The translations under genes and the position numbers were made by a program. The notes under the pieces are model-generated. The model was not told the DNA's origin. It saw only the letters and a list, made by a program, of their open reading frames with translations, and did not search any database. A stretch of 37,676 bases of DNA from a virus, in the IMG/VR virus record IMGVR_UViG_3300044846_000946, positions 1 through 37,676 of that record. The stretch is one strand, 5' to 3'. This document shows, one piece after another, positions 18,682 to 28,063 of this stretch; the first letter of the stretch is position 1, and every line of letters begins with the position of its first letter.

Positions 18682-19274
18682 CGAATTTAAACATAGGCGG
18701 AAGGAAACTCGAGCCTAGCGAATATGTCGCTGCTGTAGAAGGCACGTTAATCAAAAACGTGAGCGATGCCATGACCAAACTAGGCATTAACATAGTTGAA
18801 AACCTAGCCAAAAATACACCTGCGGATTCAGGTAGATTGTCTTCCTCTTTTTCTGTGATCGGGGTAAAGGAAACAAAGACCGGATACAGGCTTGAGATTG
18901 GAATAGGGGTAGACTATGCCGACTACATAGACAAGGGGGTAAGGGGTATTCAAAACAAGCGGAAGACCTACAAGAATGATCAGGGTAAGTTCTACCAATT
19001 CAAGACCTACGGGATGCCTCCTGAAGCCTTACAGCAGTTGCAAGGATGGATGCAAAGAAAGAACATGGAGATAGAGGCGACTAATCTGATAGAGGGCAGA
19101 AATGTACTACCTCAGATTTCAACAAGTGCAAAAAGATTAGCATACTACATCAAAAAATATGGTATTGAAGGAAGGCAATTCATTAAGAAATCAATCGATG
19201 AAGCGACTCCCGAATTCAATGTCGACATTCAAACCATTGGAGCAGACTCACTCGTTTTAAGAATAAGCAAATGA
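18654..19274 (+). CDS. HK97 gp10-like tail-completion protein
   Basis: The 206-aa protein contains LAKNTPADSGRLSSSFSV then YADYIDKGVRGIQNK, the hallmark of the HK97 gp10 family (helix, TP-x-x-SGxL, then Y-A-x-y-i-x-G). These proteins finish or join the tail to the head. The C-terminus is beta-rich (IQTIGADSLVLRISK). Overlap by 28 bases with the chaperone -1 frame and by four bases with the next gene shows tight coupling in the tail operon. Confidence 0.7.
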   Translation: MAVATKTQVANLNIGGRKLEPSEYVAAVEGTLIKNVSDAMTKLGINIVENLAKNTPADSGRLSSSFSVIGVKETKTGYRLEIGIGVDYADYIDKGVRGIQNKRKTYKNDQGKFYQFKTYGMPPEALQQLQGWMQRKNMEIEATNLIEGRNVLPQISTSAKRLAYYIKKYGIEGRQFIKKSIDEATPEFNVDIQTIGADSLVLRISK

Positions 19275-20452
19275 TAACCCTAGTAGAACCAAGTATAGAC
19301 ATTCTTCCGGCATTCAATCGGATTAACTACACGATAAGCAGCACGAACTCGGAAGAGATCGGTTTCAAGTATGTGGTCAAGGTATACAACTCAGATGATG
19401 AACTCGTAACTACAGCATACTACGATAGCCCTGCTGATCCTGGAGATGCTGTAGAATTCGATGTTTCAAAATATGTCTCTGTAGACTTTACCTACAGCAA
19501 GGGGTTCTATGAAACGGCTACTTCCTCAAGTTCAAAGAATGCTATCAAGGGATACTACCTGAAGTGCTATGAGTACTATGAGGTAGATGGGGAATTTGTG
19601 ATAGTCCTAGCAAGCGAAGTAGTGAGTGAGACCAAGTACGCTTTCGCAGGTGCTTTGCCTTTGCTCGAGTTGAAGAATTGGTACTCAGGACAGGCTCAAT
19701 ATTGGGGATCTAGCAACACAGTCTACAAGCCTTTGACTGCATGGGATACCATCAAACTAAGAGAAACTGATTCTCAGGTTTTCGGCTTTATCAATACAGG
19801 CCTTTTGACCAATGTAGAACTATTGGTGACCTACAATAACGCTACAACTCAGACCTACTATATTACACCTACCACAGTAACAAGCCCGCACATCACTTAC
19901 ATTCAGATCACTCCTTTGACCTATGGCGGTAGTGTGGCATCTATTCAATTATTCGTAAATTGGAATAACGGCTCAGCAAGGCGGTACAAATTTGCTACCC
20001 TATATACTCAATCCTGTGGCAGGTACGATCCGATGCGGATAGCCTACCTCAATAAGTTTGGGGTTTATGATTTCTTCAACTTTGACCTAGTGAATAAGAC
20101 TAGTTTTCAGATTGAAAAGAAAGGCTATGAGAGAAACTATAACGGGGATATATACGAGGCTAATGGGATCGTGGTAAAGAACGTGAACCCTATCTACTTC
20201 ACAAAGGAAACTCAGAATTGGAGAATCATTTCGGACTACATTAATGACGTGCAGGCTGAACTTCTAAGGGAACTGTACTCTTCCCCTTTGGTATATTTGA
20301 ACTTGGTGAATGATAACTACATCACACCTTCATGGATACCGGTGAAGCCTAACGCTACCACCTACGAGGTGAAGAAAACTGCTTCGGATAAGTTATTCAA
20401 CTTAGAAATAGACGTAGAATTCCAACTACTAAACACCCGACAGGTAATATGA
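19271..20452 (+). CDS. Tail structural protein (393 aa)
   Basis: A large beta-rich protein (MITLVEPSIDILPAFNRINY; SEEIGFKYVVKVYNSDDELV) with few charged helices and many Tyr/Thr/Asn residues. It resembles the virion protein that precedes the large tail-tip protein in Bacteroidota siphophages. FKYVVKVYNS and the regular strand pattern suggest an FN3-like or distal-tail fold near the N-terminus. The assignment is from order and composition; no enzymatic motif is present. It overlaps neighbours by four bases on both sides. Confidence 0.55.
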   Translation: MITLVEPSIDILPAFNRINYTISSTNSEEIGFKYVVKVYNSDDELVTTAYYDSPADPGDAVEFDVSKYVSVDFTYSKGFYETATSSSSKNAIKGYYLKCYEYYEVDGEFVIVLASEVVSETKYAFAGALPLLELKNWYSGQAQYWGSSNTVYKPLTAWDTIKLRETDSQVFGFINTGLLTNVELLVTYNNATTQTYYITPTTVTSPHITYIQITPLTYGGSVASIQLFVNWNNGSARRYKFATLYTQSCGRYDPMRIAYLNKFGVYDFFNFDLVNKTSFQIEKKGYERNYNGDIYEANGIVVKNVNPIYFTKETQNWRIISDYINDVQAELLRELYSSPLVYLNLVNDNYITPSWIPVKPNATTYEVKKTASDKLFNLEIDVEFQLLNTRQVI

Positions 20453-22623
20453 GCGCAAGGCTATTCGTAGAAGGGATCGAAGCGGATACCCTTGGAGACA
20501 TTGACGTTGACTTCACCTTCTCGGTGGCGGATGTTAGCGACATTGAAAGGAGAAATACTTCCTATTCAAAGACTATTATCCTGCCAAACACGGCAAAAAA
20601 TCAAAGCCTTTTTGGGAACATCTTTGATATTTCTGTGAATAATGACTACTATGAAGAGGATGTCAACATAGGGGTAAACTTTAACCCTGCTAAACAGGCA
20701 AAAGCGCAGATCTTCCTTGATAATGTCAAGATATTTGACGGGGTTTTGAGGATGTCTAAGATCAATTCTAGGGAAGGAGACATCACTTATGAGGTCAATA
20801 TGTTCGGTAGGCTTCGGGATATCCTCCACGAACTAGGGGATAAGACTCTTGCAGAACTAAATTTTGCAGACTATGACCATGTCTGGAATAGAACCAATAT
20901 TCAGAACTCTTGGAATAGGACTGAATGGGTAGAAGGTGCGCAGAACTATGTCTACCCCTTGGTAGATTACGGCTATAGTGTTGACTCAATCACCTACCCG
21001 ATCAAGAACTTCAAGCCTGCTGTATTTGTCACCGAGATTTTGAGAAGGATTTTTGCCGAGGCTAACTTCCAAGTGACTGCTCCTTTCTTTAATTCTTTCT
21101 ACTTCAGAAAGTTGCTACTGATCACGGCAGAGAAGACCATCACAAGAGAAAGCACTACCCTACTAAATCAAACTACTAACCTATTTCAGCAAGAGGTAAC
21201 TACAGATCCTGACTTTACCCATCTGCTAGGATTTACATCCGTAGAGACTTCAGGATTCACCATTACTAACTCAGGCACTCGATTCACATGGAATAAAGCG
21301 CAGCCTTTAAACACGGGATTAAACCTAAATTTTAGGATTTTCTTAGAGGCTTTGCAGGGCTACACAGATAACGTCTGGACAGTCTCTGTTTTAAAGAATG
21401 GATCTGAGGTTTTATACAGCAGCAAGTTAGTTTCCTTTATTTCTGCAGGTCAAATCTATGCTTGGGATGTCTCAATAAGTGGAGGCATTGATCTTGCATT
21501 GAATGACTACTTTGAAATCAGGCTTACCGGAGAGATTGCAGGATCAGGAACGAATACCCAACTGCAGACCGAGGTAGTGATTCAGCCAGTAGGGACATTC
21601 AAGATAGGCAACACAGTACCCGTGGCGGTAGAACTTGAGGAAGGGGATACTATGAAGATAGGCTACACCTTGCCAAAGTCAATGAAGCAGAGGGATTTCT
21701 TGAAGTCTATCATTTCAATGTACAATCTTTATGTAACTCAGGACAGGCTTCGGACAAATGTCCTTGAGATAGTGCCCTACAATGAGTTCTACAGAACCTT
21801 TAAAGATCAGGCACTTGATTGGAGTGATAAACTAGACCAATCACAGGACATCACTATCACCCCTCTTTCCGAACTATCTGCAAAGGAATACAGGCTTACC
21901 TTTGATGATGATTCAGACTACTGGTCTACTTCCTATAAGACCAAATTTAATGAGGCTTATGGGGAATCTAGGACTATCATTGATAATGATTTTATACTTG
22001 ATACAAAGACTGTCAAGGTGGTCTTCAGTCCTCCGGTAATGAGGGAGCAGGTAGCAGGTAGAATCATGATTCACCTTTACAAGGTAGAGAATGGGGTGAA
22101 AGTCCCTGATAACTTCAAGCCTAGAATAGCATATTGGAAGCCACAGGTTGAATGTCCTTCTTGGAATATCGGATATTCTACGGGAAACATAGCCTATACT
22201 ACCTATCCGTATGCAGGTCACCTTGATGATCCTATCGAGCCGCAGACTGATGTGCTGTTTTCCTTCCCTAGGGAGGTCTATTTTAGCATAGGTCTATACC
22301 CTCAAAATAATAACCTATACACGGAGTATTACGAGGGGCTAATCACTTCGATAGGGGACAGGAATAGTAGGCTTTTAGAGGGGTATTTCTACCTAACTCC
22401 TACCGATATTTCAAACCTAGATTTCAGGACTATTGTCAAGGTAGGTGTTCACTACTTCCAACTTGAAAAGGTTGACAAATACAACCCGATAGCGAACGGA
22501 TTATCCTACGTTTCCCTATTCAAGATCCTGAGAAATATCAGCCCTGTGGACTATGACTACATCCTTCTTGAGAATGATGCCTATATGCTACAGGAAAACG
22601 GAAGTTCTAGATTTTATATTTAA
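20449..22623 (+). CDS. Large tail-tip/baseplate protein (724 aa)
   Basis: The N-terminus (LFVEGIEADTLGDIDVDFTF ... RRNTSYSKTIILPNTAKNQS) is a hallmark I recall from Bacteroidota phage baseplate or tail-hub proteins: an embedded-strand domain with the LP-T-x-x-N motif. A long beta-rich body follows, with repeated Tyr/Asn segments (DKTLAELNFADYDHVWNRT). The last residues (YDYILLENDAYMLQENGSSR) may contact the fibre, whose gene begins five bases after the stop. No lysozyme or peptidase motif is visible. Confidence 0.6.
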   Translation: MSARLFVEGIEADTLGDIDVDFTFSVADVSDIERRNTSYSKTIILPNTAKNQSLFGNIFDISVNNDYYEEDVNIGVNFNPAKQAKAQIFLDNVKIFDGVLRMSKINSREGDITYEVNMFGRLRDILHELGDKTLAELNFADYDHVWNRTNIQNSWNRTEWVEGAQNYVYPLVDYGYSVDSITYPIKNFKPAVFVTEILRRIFAEANFQVTAPFFNSFYFRKLLLITAEKTITRESTTLLNQTTNLFQQEVTTDPDFTHLLGFTSVETSGFTITNSGTRFTWNKAQPLNTGLNLNFRIFLEALQGYTDNVWTVSVLKNGSEVLYSSKLVSFISAGQIYAWDVSISGGIDLALNDYFEIRLTGEIAGSGTNTQLQTEVVIQPVGTFKIGNTVPVAVELEEGDTMKIGYTLPKSMKQRDFLKSIISMYNLYVTQDRLRTNVLEIVPYNEFYRTFKDQALDWSDKLDQSQDITITPLSELSAKEYRLTFDDDSDYWSTSYKTKFNEAYGESRTIIDNDFILDTKTVKVVFSPPVMREQVAGRIMIHLYKVENGVKVPDNFKPRIAYWKPQVECPSWNIGYSTGNIAYTTYPYAGHLDDPIEPQTDVLFSFPREVYFSIGLYPQNNNLYTEYYEGLITSIGDRNSRLLEGYFYLTPTDISNLDFRTIVKVGVHYFQLEKVDKYNPIANGLSYVSLFKILRNISPVDYDYILLENDAYMLQENGSSRFYI

Positions 22624-22628
22624 TCGTT

Positions 22629-25600
22629 ATGGCAGATAAGAGAATAAGTCAACTGATAGAAAGAACGGACATTGCTAATAACGATGTCCTTCCTATAGTA
22701 GCAAGCGGTGCTACCACTACGAACAAGGTAACTGTATCAACCCTTCAGGATTGGATGCAAGATAACCTAGATGTGGGGGTGACTTCGGTAGGTCTTTCAG
22801 TACCTTCTGCCTTTACTGTATCAGGTAGCCCTGTAACTACTTCAGGAAACATTACTATTTCAGGAGCAGGTACTACAGCGCAGTACATCCGTGGAGATGG
22901 TAGCCTAGCAGACTTCCCTTCAAGTATAGGTGGAGGCGGTGCTTCCGTTTCTTACTACCTAAATGGATCAGTATCTCAGGGTACTATCGGAGGTGTGGCT
23001 TATCTTGAATTGAGCAAATCACCTATCTTAGGATCAGGCACAGATTTCACCATCAATGCAGACGGCTACATAGCCTCATTCATTACGGATGCCGGAGATC
23101 CTAGCCTACTTGAGATTCCAGGCGGTAATTGGAATTTTGAAACCTACTTCCAAGCATCTTCAGGAGGTGGAACTCCTTCCTTCTATGTAGAACTTTACAA
23201 GGTAAGTTCAGGCGGTACGGCTACCTTGATAGCGACTAGCAGCGGAAGTCCTGAGTTGATTGCTTTCGGTACTAATACTACCCCTTACTTTTCTTCTTTG
23301 GCAGTTCCTACCACTACCCTAGCCCTTACAGATAGGCTTGCTATCCGTTACTATGTGGCTCACTCAGGTAGGACTATCACGCTACACACAGAAAATAATA
23401 CCCTTTGTCAAATCATTACTACATTCACTACGGGCTTAACTGCTTTGAATGGGTTGACTGCTCAGGTGCAGAACTTCGCAACGGGTACAAGTGGCACGGA
23501 TTTCAATATCTCAAGCGCAAGCACTACCCACACCTTTAATCTTCCAGATGCCTCTGCTTCGAATAGGGGTGCAGTCACTACAGGAAGCCAAGTTTTTGGA
23601 GGTGTTAAGACCTTCGCGAATGGCTTATCTTTACCATCTGCCGGAGGTAGCAATCAGGTGACTAGATTGGTTAACATTGGAACTCTACACGAAGGTAGTG
23701 CTACCTTGAACCAGATAGGATTCAATAGTGCAAATAATATCTACTTCGGAAAAGGTCTTTCAAATGGAGGGGTACTTCAATGGACAAATTCAGCGGTAAG
23801 GTATTACACTTTGCCGGATGCTGATGGTACTCTTGCTTTGGCTAGTCAACTAGGTGCATACCTTCCTTTGGCAGGCGGTACTTTGACCGGTGCTTTGAAT
23901 GGTACTTCCGCAGTTTTTAGCGGTGATGTTCAAAGTGGAACTAGACTCATTGCTGCTGCTTCAAGTCAATCTATTCTTTTGACTCCTAATTCAGGAGGAT
24001 CTACCAACCGAGTAGAGAGTGTTGGCACTTTACCTTTGGCTTTGGTATCTGCTGCTGCTATAACTATGGCGGCAGGAGGAACTACTCCACAGATTACTTT
24101 GACCACAGCAGGCAATGTAGCAATAGGAACAGGATCAGTAACAGGAGCAATTAATGCTGATTCATTAAGGGCAAACTTAATTTTAGGTGCTGCAAATAGC
24201 AATAAGATTTCATTTAATAATGGATCTACAACTGAAACAGGATTTATTTATAATGATCCATCAGAAACTGCTATAGGCTACCCATCAGCAGGGTCATTTA
24301 AAATTCAAAGAGTTGGTGTAGGTAGTGTATTAACCCTAGCCTCCACAGGCGCGGCTACCTTCTCAAGTAGCGTGACGGCTACGCAAGGAGTGTTTAATGG
24401 CAGCGGTACAAATGATTTACTTTACTTAGATGCAGGAATAAATACAGATTTTGCATTTAAAATAGTTTCAGGATCAAATGATGTATTAACTTTAAGAAGG
24501 CAACACGCAACCCTTGGGAATTTAGATATTATAAGTTACGGGTTCAACGGCAACGTAGGCATAGGCACGGCTAGTCCTAGCGGAAGGCTTCATGTTCAAA
24601 ATGGTGTAAGCGGTCAAACAATATCAAATATTACAAACCTAGTTCTTGAGAATAATGGTACTGCTAATGACTTCTATGTTTTCCAAACTGCAACAGCAGG
24701 AGGTGGCAAATCATTTAGCATCACCAACGCAGGCAACGTAGGCATAGGCACGGCTAGTCCAACAAGACCTTTAGAAATATATAGAGCAGGAAGTAGTACG
24801 GCACAAATGAGAATAGGAGATGCTTCAGTTTCAAAGGGTTATTTTGGCGTATTTTCAAATAGTCTTTATATAACTCAAGGAGGTGTCTTTGATGGCTCTT
24901 GGGCTACAGATGGAAGCAATGGAATTTCAAACATTGTTTTAGAAACTACAAATGGAGGTTCTTCAATTGCATTTGGAACTGCTTCAAGCAATACATTTCC
25001 AACCGAAAGAATGCGCATTACTTCGGGGGGGTACTTAAAGGCTACTAGTGATGGAACTTATGTAGCATCTGGAAGTAACTTTCATGAAATGACTGCCACT
25101 GCAAATGGCACAAATTTGATATTGTTTAGACATAAGGGTACAGATCCTTATGGTTTAGAAATTTCATTTTCAGGAGCGACTCCAAATAATAGCACAAACT
25201 GGTTTCAATATTTTCAAGATGCCTCTGCTGCAAGATTTATAGTTCGTTCAAACGGAGGTTTACAAAACTATCAAGCAAATGATGGAAACCTTTCGGATGA
25301 AAGAACAAAGAAAGACATTGAGCCTCTTGAATCTTATTGGGATAAATTTAAGGCTATTGAGATAGTTAAATTCAAGTACAAAGATCAAACTCATGATGAC
25401 TTTAATATCGGAGTAATTGCTCAACAAGTTGAAGCGGTAGCACCTGAATTTGTAGATGTAGATGGATGGGGTAAGCCTGAACTAGATGAAGAAGGTAATG
25501 AGATAGTAAGCGAAGAAGAACCTTTAAAATCTATCTATACCGCTGACCTTTATCATGCTACTATCAAAGTACTACAGGAAGCAATGGCAAAAATAGAAAA

Positions 25601-25637
25601 ACTAGAAGCAGAAATAGATTCACTTAAAACCAAATAA
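22629..25637 (+). CDS. Tail fibre with S74 intramolecular chaperone (1002 aa)
   Basis: The N-terminus (MADKRISQLIERTDIANNDV) is a typical virion-attachment start with the RISQL motif. The body is low-charge, rich in Gly, Ser, Thr and Ala, with repeated GNVGIGTASP units and FSSSVTATQG-like segments. The last 115 residues are a Peptidase S74 domain: LSDERTKKDI with Ser889 and Lys894 five residues apart (the known dyad spacing), then NIGVIAQQVEAVAPEFV and a coiled-coil end. The domain trimerises the fibre and cuts itself off. Several AT-rich blocks inside the shaft suggest exchanged segments. Confidence 0.85.
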   Translation: MADKRISQLIERTDIANNDVLPIVASGATTTNKVTVSTLQDWMQDNLDVGVTSVGLSVPSAFTVSGSPVTTSGNITISGAGTTAQYIRGDGSLADFPSSIGGGGASVSYYLNGSVSQGTIGGVAYLELSKSPILGSGTDFTINADGYIASFITDAGDPSLLEIPGGNWNFETYFQASSGGGTPSFYVELYKVSSGGTATLIATSSGSPELIAFGTNTTPYFSSLAVPTTTLALTDRLAIRYYVAHSGRTITLHTENNTLCQIITTFTTGLTALNGLTAQVQNFATGTSGTDFNISSASTTHTFNLPDASASNRGAVTTGSQVFGGVKTFANGLSLPSAGGSNQVTRLVNIGTLHEGSATLNQIGFNSANNIYFGKGLSNGGVLQWTNSAVRYYTLPDADGTLALASQLGAYLPLAGGTLTGALNGTSAVFSGDVQSGTRLIAAASSQSILLTPNSGGSTNRVESVGTLPLALVSAAAITMAAGGTTPQITLTTAGNVAIGTGSVTGAINADSLRANLILGAANSNKISFNNGSTTETGFIYNDPSETAIGYPSAGSFKIQRVGVGSVLTLASTGAATFSSSVTATQGVFNGSGTNDLLYLDAGINTDFAFKIVSGSNDVLTLRRQHATLGNLDIISYGFNGNVGIGTASPSGRLHVQNGVSGQTISNITNLVLENNGTANDFYVFQTATAGGGKSFSITNAGNVGIGTASPTRPLEIYRAGSSTAQMRIGDASVSKGYFGVFSNSLYITQGGVFDGSWATDGSNGISNIVLETTNGGSSIAFGTASSNTFPTERMRITSGGYLKATSDGTYVASGSNFHEMTATANGTNLILFRHKGTDPYGLEISFSGATPNNSTNWFQYFQDASAARFIVRSNGGLQNYQANDGNLSDERTKKDIEPLESYWDKFKAIEIVKFKYKDQTHDDFNIGVIAQQVEAVAPEFVDVDGWGKPELDEEGNEIVSEEEPLKSIYTADLYHATIKVLQEAMAKIEKLEAEIDSLKTK

Positions 25638-25644
25638 AAACAAA

Positions 25645-25791
25645 ATGAAAATCACGCTTAACGAAGACCAAATCAAAATGCTAGAAGCATGGGCGCAAGA
25701 GTTGCCTACTAAGTACGGGATGTCCTTCATCCAATTCCTAGCGCAGCAAGTGCAGGAGCAGAACCCGAAGGAAGAAGCAGAAGCAGAGTAA
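25645..25791 (+). CDS. Small 48-aa acidic protein after the fibre
   Basis: ATG 25645 follows an A-rich leader (ATAAAAACAAA) seven bases after the fibre stop. The peptide MKITLNEDQIKMLEAWAQEL ... ends in an acidic tail (PKEEAEAE) and is helical. It may be a fibre-assembly helper by position, since small chaperones often follow tail-fibre genes; this is inference. A strong palindrome lies between its stop and the tape-measure gene. Confidence 0.5.
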   Translation: MKITLNEDQIKMLEAWAQELPTKYGMSFIQFLAQQVQEQNPKEEAEAE

Positions 25792-25800
25792 AAATCAAAT

Positions 25801-25824
25801 GGGGAATTCTTGGGGATTCCCCAA
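25801..25824 (+). promoter_or_regulatory. GC-rich palindrome between fibre and tape-measure genes
   Basis: GGGGAAT and ATTCCCC (25801-25807 and 25816-25822) can pair, and TTGGGGATTCCCCAA (25810-25824) is a near-perfect palindrome offering an alternative fold. No U-run follows, so it is not a classic terminator. mRNA processing, partial attenuation or a protein-binding site are possible. Confidence 0.45.
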
Positions 25825-25844
25825 ACCTTTAAAATACCTATCCA

Positions 25845-28052
25845 ATGGCTGAAGAAAATAAGATCATTTTAGATGCAGATGTCAAACCCCTCAAGAAACA
25901 ATTAAGGGAAGCGACTCAAGAGTTACAAGTAGCACGGCAGAAATACGGAGAGTTCTCAGATGAAGCCGTAAATGCAGCGCAAAAGGTAGCAGGCATTCGT
26001 GATGAGATTGATGCAGCCAATGAGGCGGCTCAGTTATTTGATCCAGGCAAAAGGTTTCAGGCATTAACCACAGCAGCAACTACAGCAGCCGGAGGTATTG
26101 CAGCAGTTCAGGGTGCTATGGCTTTATTCGGTAACCAATCTGAAGAGGTAGAAAAAGCACTCCTAAAAGTTCAGGGTGCTATGGCACTTTCTCAGGGGCT
26201 TTCTCAGTTGAAAGACATAGGCAAAGTAGGTGAGCAATTGAGCATCACTTTCAAGGGATTGACGGCAGGAGCAAACGGATTTAAAAAGGCTTTGATCTCT
26301 ACGGGTATCGGTGCGCTAGTAGTGGCTGTGGGCTTATTAGTGGCTTACTGGGAAGACATCATGGCTTTGGTGGGTGGTGTATCAAGTGAGCAGAAAAAAC
26401 TCAATGAACAGACCCAAAAAGACCTAGCAGCGAATCAGGAAAAACTTGAGGCTATTGATGGGCAAACTAATCAATTGAAACTTCAAGGAAAATCTGAGGA
26501 AGAAATCCTTCAGTTGAAGATGGCACAAACTGATGAGGCTATCAAATCGGCTGAGATCAATCTTCAGAATGCAGAGGCTACTAAGCAAGCACAGGTAGAA
26601 GCGGCTAAAAGGAATCAGGCTATCCTTGCAGGGATACTGAAATTCGTATCTCTACCATTGACAATGATCCTAGGATCTATTGATAATATCAGCATGGCCT
26701 TGAAGCAGTTTGGGGTTATTGAGGAAGCAACTACTCTACTAGATGACACCACTAACTACCTAGCCTCTTTTGTATTTGATCCTGAAGCGGTAGCGGAAGA
26801 GGGAGATGCTACGATCAAAGAAGCGCAGGGTACTCTTGACCGATTGAAGGAGCAGAGAGCAGGCTATGATTTGGCAGTAATGGAAGGCCAAAAAGCAGCC
26901 GGAGAAAAGGCAAGTGCAGAAAGAGAAAAGCAGATGCAGAAGGAGATGGAGGCTGAGGCTATACTTCAGGAGGCAAGAACTAAAATGCTAAACGAGCAGC
27001 AGCAGCAGGAGGAAGCAATCAAGAAAACCTATGCTGAAAAGCAGAAGAAACTAGATGAAGCAGGGGTAAAAGATGACGGCAGTTTAGAGGCTGCAAGAAG
27101 CAAAGAACTTCAGGCGGTTCGTGATAAATTCCAAAAGGAGGAAGCCCAAAAAGAGGCGGAATTTCAGAAGCAATTGAATGACATTAGAACTCAGATAAGG
27201 CTTGAAGGAATCACAGATGAAAACGAAAAAGCAAGGGAGCAGATCCTGATAGAATACCAGAAGCAGAGGGATGAAATTCTCAATAACGAGAAACTAACTT
27301 CCGAGCAAAAGACAGCACTTCAACTAGAACTTGCACAGCAGGAAAAGCAGGCTTTGGATAATCTTCAAATGACCATTGATCTAGCAAATTCAGAAAGGGC
27401 TATAGCAGAACTAGATGCAGAGATGAAACAGGCGGAGGCAAGTTTCCAAATTCAAAAGGATTTAATTGACCAGAAAGAAGCCCTATCCCTTGAGCAGTTT
27501 CAAAAGGGATTGATTAACGAGCAGCAATACAATGAAGCCTTGAAGGGATACTCTGAGGCTCGTATGGAAATTGACAAAAAAGAGAATGAGGCAAAGATGG
27601 CAAATGCCGCAATGGCTGCAGGTCTTCTAGGCACTGTTTCTGATCTAGTAGGAAAGAACACGGCTGCGGGAAAGGCTACGGCTATAGCGGCTACAACTAT
27701 TGATACCTATCTAGGGGCGCAGAAAGCCTATACTTCGCAGTTGATTCCAGGTGATCCATCTTCACCTATTCGTGCTGCTATTGCTGCTGCTATTGCGGTA
27801 GCCGGTGGTATTAAGAACGTGAGGGAGATCGTGAAAACTAAGGTGCCTGGAGGTGGTGCTGCATCTGCTCCTTCTATTTCGGCTGCTGCTCCGGGTGGTG
27901 TTCCTCAAGTACCTACCATAGGGAACAGTCCTATCACGGCACTAGGTGCTGCCATGCAACCTACCCAACCTTTACGGGCTTATGTAGTAGAAAGCGAAGT
28001 GACAGGAACTCAGAAGAGGGTAGCAGATATTGAACGTAGAGCAGGATTCTAA
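25845..28052 (+). CDS. Tail tape-measure protein (735 aa)
   Basis: It opens with a coiled-coil start (ADVKPLKKQLREATQELQVA), hydrophobic segments near residues 130-175 and 265-290 (KKALISTGIGALVVAVGLLV), a long Lys/Glu/Gln-rich coiled coil (about residues 340-620), and an Ala/Gly-rich end closing in RAYVVESEVTGTQKRVADIE. This C-terminal RAYVVES motif is typical of Bacteroidota phage tape measures. It sets tail length and is ejected with the DNA. At 735 residues, a short to medium tail is expected (about 0.15 nm per residue by the family rule). Confidence 0.85.
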   Translation: MAEENKIILDADVKPLKKQLREATQELQVARQKYGEFSDEAVNAAQKVAGIRDEIDAANEAAQLFDPGKRFQALTTAATTAAGGIAAVQGAMALFGNQSEEVEKALLKVQGAMALSQGLSQLKDIGKVGEQLSITFKGLTAGANGFKKALISTGIGALVVAVGLLVAYWEDIMALVGGVSSEQKKLNEQTQKDLAANQEKLEAIDGQTNQLKLQGKSEEEILQLKMAQTDEAIKSAEINLQNAEATKQAQVEAAKRNQAILAGILKFVSLPLTMILGSIDNISMALKQFGVIEEATTLLDDTTNYLASFVFDPEAVAEEGDATIKEAQGTLDRLKEQRAGYDLAVMEGQKAAGEKASAEREKQMQKEMEAEAILQEARTKMLNEQQQQEEAIKKTYAEKQKKLDEAGVKDDGSLEAARSKELQAVRDKFQKEEAQKEAEFQKQLNDIRTQIRLEGITDENEKAREQILIEYQKQRDEILNNEKLTSEQKTALQLELAQQEKQALDNLQMTIDLANSERAIAELDAEMKQAEASFQIQKDLIDQKEALSLEQFQKGLINEQQYNEALKGYSEARMEIDKKENEAKMANAAMAAGLLGTVSDLVGKNTAAGKATAIAATTIDTYLGAQKAYTSQLIPGDPSSPIRAAIAAAIAVAGGIKNVREIVKTKVPGGGAASAPSISAAAPGGVPQVPTIGNSPITALGAAMQPTQPLRAYVVESEVTGTQKRVADIERRAGF

Positions 28053-28063
28053 TACTTAAAGAT

